From: an uncultured Bacteroidaceae bacterium
GTDB lineage: Bacteria; Bacteroidota; Bacteroidia; Bacteroidales; Bacteroidaceae
Length of the DNA: 64,000 bases
Assembly (NCBI GenBank): GCA_905235525.1
Contig: CAJOLW010000006.1
Span: 1-64,000, forward strand
Reading direction: 5' to 3'
The notes under the pieces were generated by a model that was not told where the DNA came from, did no database searches, and saw only the letters and a list, made by a program, of their open reading frames with translations. How positions within the stretch are numbered: the first letter of the stretch is position 1; each line of letters opens with the position of its first letter. Of this stretch, positions 59,448 to 64,000 are shown one piece after another. A program made the position numbers and the translations under genes.

Positions 59448-60332
59448 TTATTTATTGGATGCGTCTTTGTTAAGTTGGTAAACCTTTTCTTTTACCCATT
59501 GTGCCCATTCTGTAGGGGATTTCGATTTGTCAAAAGTCTGCCATGGAATGGGTTTGCCGAAGGTGACTGTGAAAGTTTTCCCTTGGTTTTTGTACATTTC
59601 ATCGGCCAAATAGAGCATGGCAATGTTGAATTTGATGTGTAGACGCTTGCACCAACGGGCTATGTTGTAGAAACGGTCAGAATTGTGACCGGAGAAGTGA
59701 ACGGGAATTACATCCCTTTGATATTGTACAGACTTTGTGATGAAGGTCTTCTTCCACTCAATATCCCTAATGATGCCGTCTTCTCCCTTGCGAGAACAAA
59801 GTCCAGCCGGAAACATCACCACGTTCTTCTCCGACTGAAAGGCTGCCTCGACCATCTTGGGAAAGTTCCGACTGTTGCGCCCTGTCTTGTTGATGGGCAC
59901 ACAAAGGGGTGCAAGCCCCTTAAAACTCATCAAGATGTCATTCACGAGATAAACCATCTGGCTGTCATACTTGTGACAAATGATGGAGCCTAACGCAATC
60001 CCATCCTGCCCGCCAAGAGGGTGATTGCTCACAATGGTGAAGTAACGTCCTCCTTCGTTGCTGGGCAAGGCGTCTAAACCTTCCTGAATGATTCCATCAA
60101 TGTTGGTTTGTACCTTCATCGTGCAATTCAGATACCTGAGACACCCATCTAGCCACTCAACTCCCACTTGTCCTTTCCCTTCTCCGCATAGATGTATGTT
60201 CATCCAGTCCTGGTGGATGATCTGCTTCAGCCATGATACCAAAAACCGAGGAACAAACTTGGATTTTTCACCGAGTTTGTCCTTCAAGACTTGATCCACG
60301 TCAACTCTGAACTCTTCTCCTTCTAAAGCCAT
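59448..60332 (-). CDS. glsA: PlsC-type O-acyltransferase for glycine lipids
   Basis: 294 residues. The acyltransferase motif is NHPLGGQDGIAL (His and Asp), followed by CVPINKTGRNSRNFP, then MFPAGLCSRK, and PVHFSGHNSDRFYN, typical of the GlsA/lysophospholipid acyltransferase group of Bacteroidetes. It would add the second acyl chain to N-acyl-glycine at the inner membrane. A minus-strand TAATTTTG (60357-60350) is its probable -7. First gene of the pair with glsB. Confidence 0.85.
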   Translation of the reverse strand: MALEGEEFRVDVDQVLKDKLGEKSKFVPRFLVSWLKQIIHQDWMNIHLCGEGKGQVGVEWLDGCLRYLNCTMKVQTNIDGIIQEGLDALPSNEGGRYFTIVSNHPLGGQDGIALGSIICHKYDSQMVYLVNDILMSFKGLAPLCVPINKTGRNSRNFPKMVEAAFQSEKNVVMFPAGLCSRKGEDGIIRDIEWKKTFITKSVQYQRDVIPVHFSGHNSDRFYNIARWCKRLHIKFNIAMLYLADEMYKNQGKTFTVTFGKPIPWQTFDKSKSPTEWAQWVKEKVYQLNKDASNK

Positions 60333-60421
60333 AATATTGAAATGACGTGCAAAATTATTAAATTTTTTTTGTTTTTTAATAAAAAATGAGAACTTTTCAC
60401 AAGAAGAGCGAAAAAAAGTCG

Positions 60422-60429
60422 TAACTTTG
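60422..60429 (+). promoter_or_regulatory. -7 element of the polysaccharide export operon
   Basis: TAACTTTG followed by CATC. No TTTG at the standard -33 distance (TTTTC at 60394-60398 is nearest). The leader to the ATG at 60555 is about 120 bases and holds four overlapping micro-ORFs. Confidence 0.6.
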
Positions 60430-60437
60430 CATCAATT

Positions 60438-60539
60438 ATGGAAATCATGTGCCAAGTGAGATGAAAACAGAAATGGTACAAATCGATTTATGAAAAAGGT
60501 CGTCCGACCATGATGAGAAAAAATAAAAGAATAATTTGA
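60438..60539 (+). other. Four ATGA-linked micro-ORFs in the capsule leader
   Basis: 60438-60464 MEIMCQVR, 60461-60493 MKTEMVQIDL, 60490-60513 MKKVVRP and 60510-60539 MMRKNKRII; each stop overlaps the next start as ATGA. The exporter ATG (60555) follows 15 bases after the last stop. The first ATG would be only a few bases from the expected transcript start. They could regulate translation or be chance in AT-rich DNA. Confidence 0.35.
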
Positions 60540-60554
60540 AAAGAATAATTTGAT

Positions 60555-62951
60555 ATGAAAAGAGTTTTGTTGGCATCCTTGTTGTGTTTAACGACAATGC
60601 TGGGTGTTTTTGCGCAGATGTCAGATTCACAAGTGATGGATTTTGTTGCCCAGGAAACAAAGGCGGGCGCAAGCCAATCGCAGATTGTCACACGATTGAT
60701 GCAACGTGGGGTACAAATCGAACAAATACGCAGAATTCGCAACCAGTATGACTCTCGACTCAAAACTTCAGGTCTTTCTGCTGCTGCAGATGGTGCTGTT
60801 TCGATGGCAACCGACCGTATGCAGGGCAATGGTGATGGTACTTCATCCCAAGAGTTGACTACAGGGCGTCGTGGTACTACGGGTGAAATTTATGCTGATG
60901 CCGCAGAAGAGCATGCGGATGTAGAGCGCGACGTACAATCCACTCAAAATGTGCAGGGTGAAACTGCAGGCAAGCGCGTGTTTGGACATGATCAGTTCCG
61001 TCGTATCTCTGTGAATCCCAATGTCCCGACCCCTCAGAACTATGTTGTGGGTGCAGGCGACCAGTTGGTGATTGACATTTATGGAGAGTCCCAAAAAACA
61101 CTTGTGTATACAATTTCTCCTGAAGGAACTATTACGGTGTCTGGCGTAGGTCCTATCCATGTGAGTGGCCTTACGGTGGCTGCTGCCCAAAGTAAAATTA
61201 AGGCAACGGTGGGTAAGCATTATCAAGGCTCAAGTGTCCGTCTGACATTGGGGCAAACCCGTTCCATCATGGTGAACATCATGGGCGAGGTGAACAATCC
61301 TGGAACTTACAATATGTCATCATTCGCTACAGTGTTCCATGCAATCTCCATGGCAGGAGGTATCAAGCCTTTGGGTACGTTGCGTAACATCAAGGTTTAT
61401 AGAGGCGGAAGACTGGTGACGGTTGTCGATTTCTATGAATACCTTCTGAATGGTAGATTGGCAGGAAATATTAATCTGGAAGATGATGATGTCATCCATG
61501 TAGAGCCTTATGATTGTTTGGTCGGCATCACGGGTAATGTAAAGCGTCCGATGTTTTATGAAATGCGCAAAACGGAAACTGTAGGTACGCTGCTCAAGTA
61601 TGCAGGTGGCTATACAGGCGATGCTTACAAAAAGTCCGTACGTCTTGTTCGACAGACAGGTGAACGCTATACTGTGCACAATATTGATGAGTTTGAGATG
61701 AATGCATTTACCATTGACGATGGCGATGCTGTGTCTGTAGATGCTATTCTCAATCGTTACGATAATATGGTTGAAATCAAAGGAGCCGTGTTCCGCCCGG
61801 GACAATTCAACATTAGTGGCGATGTTTGTTCGGTGCGTACCCTTATTCTGGCTGCTGATGGTTTGACAGAAGACGCATTCTTGGATCACGCCATCATTCA
61901 CCGTTTGAAAGAAGACCGTACCCTGGAGGTGATTCCGATAGATGTGAAAGGTATCATGGATGGTACGGTGGCAGATATTCCTTTGAAGAATGAGGATGTT
62001 GTGTTCATCCCGACCCAAGAAGAACTCCGGAAGGAGCGTTCATTCACCATTACGGGTGAAGTGATGACCCCAGGTGATTATGAATATGCTGAAAACACTA
62101 CCATTGAAGACTTGATTGTTCAGGCAGGTGGTCTGCGTGATGGAGCATCGCTGGCACGCGTTGACATCAGTCGTCGTATTAACGACCCCTATTCGACCGA
62201 GAAAACTCGTGATATTGCAGAGACGTTCCAGTTTGACATCAAGGATGGGCTTGTCATTAAAGACGGCAGTGGAGCATTCTACCTTCAGCCATACGATGTG
62301 GTGCACGTTCGTCGTAGTCCAGGCTATGTAATGCCTAAGAATATCACTGTAACAGGTGAAGTGAACTACGAAGGAGCATTTACTTTGGAGAAGAAGAATC
62401 TTCGTTTGACAGATGCCATTCAGATGGCTGGCGGTGTGACCAAAGATGCTTATGTGAAAGGTGCGCGTTTGATTCGCCAGATGAACGGTGAAGAGCGTGT
62501 CCGTAAACGTGCTGTTTTGCAATCTCTGCGTGATGCCTTGGACGAGAAGGATTCCATCTCTTGGAATAAGATGGAAACGGATAACACCTATTCTGTTGGT
62601 ATTGATTTGGAAAAGGCGTTGAAAGAGCCGGGAAGCAGGTATGATCTTGTCTTGCGTGAGAATGACCGCATTGATATTCCAGAATATAATGGTACAATCA
62701 GAATCTCTGGCGATGTTCAATTCCCTAATACGATGACATATGTAGAAGGGAAAAAAGCAAAATGGTACATCAACAATGCAGGAGGATATGGTCAGTCAGC
62801 AAAGAAAAGGAAGTCATTTGTGATATATCAGAATGGTATGATGGCTCGTGTCACAAAAGGAACAACTATTGAACCTGGAAGTGAGATTGTTGTGCCGAGC
62901 AAGAAGAGGAAACATATGTTTCTAATATTATGGCATGGGGGAGTGTGTTGA
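60555..62951 (+). CDS. Polysaccharide export protein with SLBB domains (Wza-like), C-terminus frameshifted
   Basis: 798 residues with a signal peptide (MKRVLLASLLCLTTMLGVFAQ), a helical region, the polysaccharide-export domain (VPTPQNYVVGAGDQLVIDIYG) and several SLBB repeats (about residues 240-740). It forms or lines the outer-membrane channel for capsule or exopolysaccharide. The last 15 residues are not typical: after VVPSKKRK a one-base loss near 62907-62909 shifts the frame. In the other frame the expected tail continues as SNIMAWGSVLSPLATMVALI and ends at a TAA at 62996-62998. First gene of an operon that continues to the right. Confidence 0.88.
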   Translation: MKRVLLASLLCLTTMLGVFAQMSDSQVMDFVAQETKAGASQSQIVTRLMQRGVQIEQIRRIRNQYDSRLKTSGLSAAADGAVSMATDRMQGNGDGTSSQELTTGRRGTTGEIYADAAEEHADVERDVQSTQNVQGETAGKRVFGHDQFRRISVNPNVPTPQNYVVGAGDQLVIDIYGESQKTLVYTISPEGTITVSGVGPIHVSGLTVAAAQSKIKATVGKHYQGSSVRLTLGQTRSIMVNIMGEVNNPGTYNMSSFATVFHAISMAGGIKPLGTLRNIKVYRGGRLVTVVDFYEYLLNGRLAGNINLEDDDVIHVEPYDCLVGITGNVKRPMFYEMRKTETVGTLLKYAGGYTGDAYKKSVRLVRQTGERYTVHNIDEFEMNAFTIDDGDAVSVDAILNRYDNMVEIKGAVFRPGQFNISGDVCSVRTLILAADGLTEDAFLDHAIIHRLKEDRTLEVIPIDVKGIMDGTVADIPLKNEDVVFIPTQEELRKERSFTITGEVMTPGDYEYAENTTIEDLIVQAGGLRDGASLARVDISRRINDPYSTEKTRDIAETFQFDIKDGLVIKDGSGAFYLQPYDVVHVRRSPGYVMPKNITVTGEVNYEGAFTLEKKNLRLTDAIQMAGGVTKDAYVKGARLIRQMNGEERVRKRAVLQSLRDALDEKDSISWNKMETDNTYSVGIDLEKALKEPGSRYDLVLRENDRIDIPEYNGTIRISGDVQFPNTMTYVEGKKAKWYINNAGGYGQSAKKRKSFVIYQNGMMARVTKGTTIEPGSEIVVPSKKRKHMFLILWHGGVC

Positions 62952-63010
62952 GCCCGCTTGCTACAATGGTGGCTTTGATTTCGTACCTGACCAAATAAAA
63001 AAGAAGCGTT

Positions 63011-64000
63011 ATGGATAATCAAAAACAATATATAGAACCTGAAGGTCAGGAAGAAGAAAGTCACATTGACTTTAAGGCTTTATTTGAGGCTCTCAAGAAG
63101 CGCAAGAAGTTGTATTGGAAAGTGCTTCCCCTCACTTTTGTGTTGGTTTGTATCATCGTGCTCTCTATTCCTAACTATTACACATGCGAGGTGCAGTTGG
63201 CACCAGAGTTGACGACCGGTCACACATCGAACTCTCTCAGTGCGCTTGCTTCTCAGTTTGGATTGAAGATGGGTTCAGGAGCGATGGGTTCAGAGGCTCT
63301 CTATCCCACGTTGTACCCTGATTTGGTGAACTCCACAGACTTTAAGGTGAGTTTGTTCAATATCCCCGTGCACAAGAAAGATAGTACCCGTCTCATGAGT
63401 TACTACGACTATCTGATGAATAATCAGAAAGAACCCTGGTGGACAGCAGCCATTGGTGCTACAGTGGAGGGGTTGGCAAGTCTTCTGCCAGTTGAAGAGG
63501 ATTCCATTGATGAAAACCTGATTGACCCCTTCCAACTGACCAAAACACAGACACAGATTGTTGAATCACTTGAAAAGAAAGTGGTGTGTGATGTTGACAA
63601 CAAGACTTTGGTCATCACCATCTCTGTGACCGACCAAGACCCATTGATTTGTGCCACCATGGCAGATTCCGTGAAGGCACGTCTTCAGGATTTCATCACA
63701 GATTATCGTACCAAGAAGGCTCGTGTGGATTTGGAATACAATCGCAAATTGTGTGAAGAGGCCAAAATCCGTTATGATGAGTCTCGGGATAAGTATGCTT
63801 CTTATGCGGATGCCAACCAAGACCTGATGTACCAAAGCGACCGCACCAAACTTATTAATCTTGAGAATGACATGCAACTCAAGTACAATGCCTATAACTC
63901 TTTGGCGCAGCAACTGATGGCTGCCGAGGCGAAGTTGCAGGAAGAGACACCTTCTTTCACTACCTTGCAAAGCGCGACCGTGCCTGTGAAGAAAGCAGGA
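63011..64000 (+). CDS. Wzz/chain-length-determinant-type polysaccharide regulator (truncated by the window edge)
   Basis: 330 codons are present and the frame is open to the right edge. The N-terminus MDNQKQYIEPEGQEEESHID leads to a membrane helix (VLPLTFVLVCIIVLSIPNYYTCEVQ) at about residues 40-60, followed by a large periplasmic domain with long helices (RVDLEYNRKLCEEAKIRYDE, INLENDMQLKYNAYN). This is the layout of Wzz/Wzc-type proteins, which set polysaccharide chain length together with the SLBB exporter. The start is 12 bases after the in-frame stop that restores the exporter gene, so the two form an operon. Confidence 0.88.
   Translation, partial: MDNQKQYIEPEGQEEESHIDFKALFEALKKRKKLYWKVLPLTFVLVCIIVLSIPNYYTCEVQLAPELTTGHTSNSLSALASQFGLKMGSGAMGSEALYPTLYPDLVNSTDFKVSLFNIPVHKKDSTRLMSYYDYLMNNQKEPWWTAAIGATVEGLASLLPVEEDSIDENLIDPFQLTKTQTQIVESLEKKVVCDVDNKTLVITISVTDQDPLICATMADSVKARLQDFITDYRTKKARVDLEYNRKLCEEAKIRYDESRDKYASYADANQDLMYQSDRTKLINLENDMQLKYNAYNSLAQQLMAAEAKLQEETPSFTTLQSATVPVKKAG

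Overview
The window looks like the chromosome of a Bacteroidales bacterium, most like Prevotella or a close relative. Support comes from promoters of the Bacteroidetes type (TTTG, a gap of about 19 bases, then TAnnTTTG), few recognisable Shine-Dalgarno sites, a fused SecDF, and families typical of the phylum (DUF3098, DUF3127, DUF4835, a glsA/glsB glycine-lipid pair, SLBB capsule export). Genes are dense and mostly housekeeping. I found no rRNA, tRNA, CRISPR array, prophage or intact insertion sequence.

Layout. 1-900: end of an ATPase/nuclease-like protein, two strong inverted repeats and the tail of a leucine-rich-repeat surface protein. 979-6978 (minus): PBP4-type peptidase, M16 protease, nadB. 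7202-11904 (plus): orphan DNA methyltransferase, then a secreted TPR protein with an outer-membrane barrel. 12091-16625 (plus): greA, HIT, YgjP peptidase, thioesterase, a hairpin-rich stretch, two unknown genes, nhaD. 16883-19315 (minus): putative anti-sigma protein, ECF sigma factor, argB, Dabb protein. 19592-26289: panE-like reductase, HAD phosphatase, flavodoxin, ridA, esterase, metallophosphoesterase, TPR sensor-kinase-like protein. 26374-34302 (minus): a long probable operon miaB-ftsX-DUF3098-uppP-truB-queA-folK-DPP IV. 34472-46486: membrane proteins, HU, rhomboid, EEP phosphatase, secDF, ddh, a lipocalin-like lipoprotein, DUF3127, dnaN, coaBC. 46483-53886: LURP-one-like protein, small envelope proteins, DUF4835, recN, a pseudoprotease-TPR protein and a TPR-HTH regulator. 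54089-60332: DUF4419, exoA, CoA transferase, glsB, glsA. From 60555 to the right edge: start of a capsule or exopolysaccharide operon (SLBB exporter, chain-length regulator).

Functional themes. Envelope construction dominates: PBP4, UppP, FtsX, meso-diaminopimelate dehydrogenase, glycine lipids, SecDF and polysaccharide export. Translation and tRNA modification (miaB, queA, truB), cofactor synthesis (nadB, folK, coaBC, panE-like) and replication or repair (dnaN, recN, exoA, HU) fill most of the rest.

The strongest unusual signals are these. (1) Short-period and palindromic repeats occur in gene leaders and also inside reading frames without breaking them (folK, the anti-sigma-like gene, DPP IV); they also supply start codons and part of a signal peptide. 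(2) Three genes are frameshifted (truB, the DUF4835 gene, the SLBB exporter). (3) A sensor kinase lacks its phospho-acceptor histidine, and a serine-protease-like protein lacks its catalytic His and Ser. (4) A phased TGTGAA array lies upstream of the DUF4419 gene, directly downstream of a TPR-HTH regulator gene. (5) The dnaN and DUF3127 promoters interlock. (6) A chain of four ATGA-linked micro-ORFs lies in the leader of the capsule operon. All start sites and functions are read from sequence alone; nothing was searched or computed.
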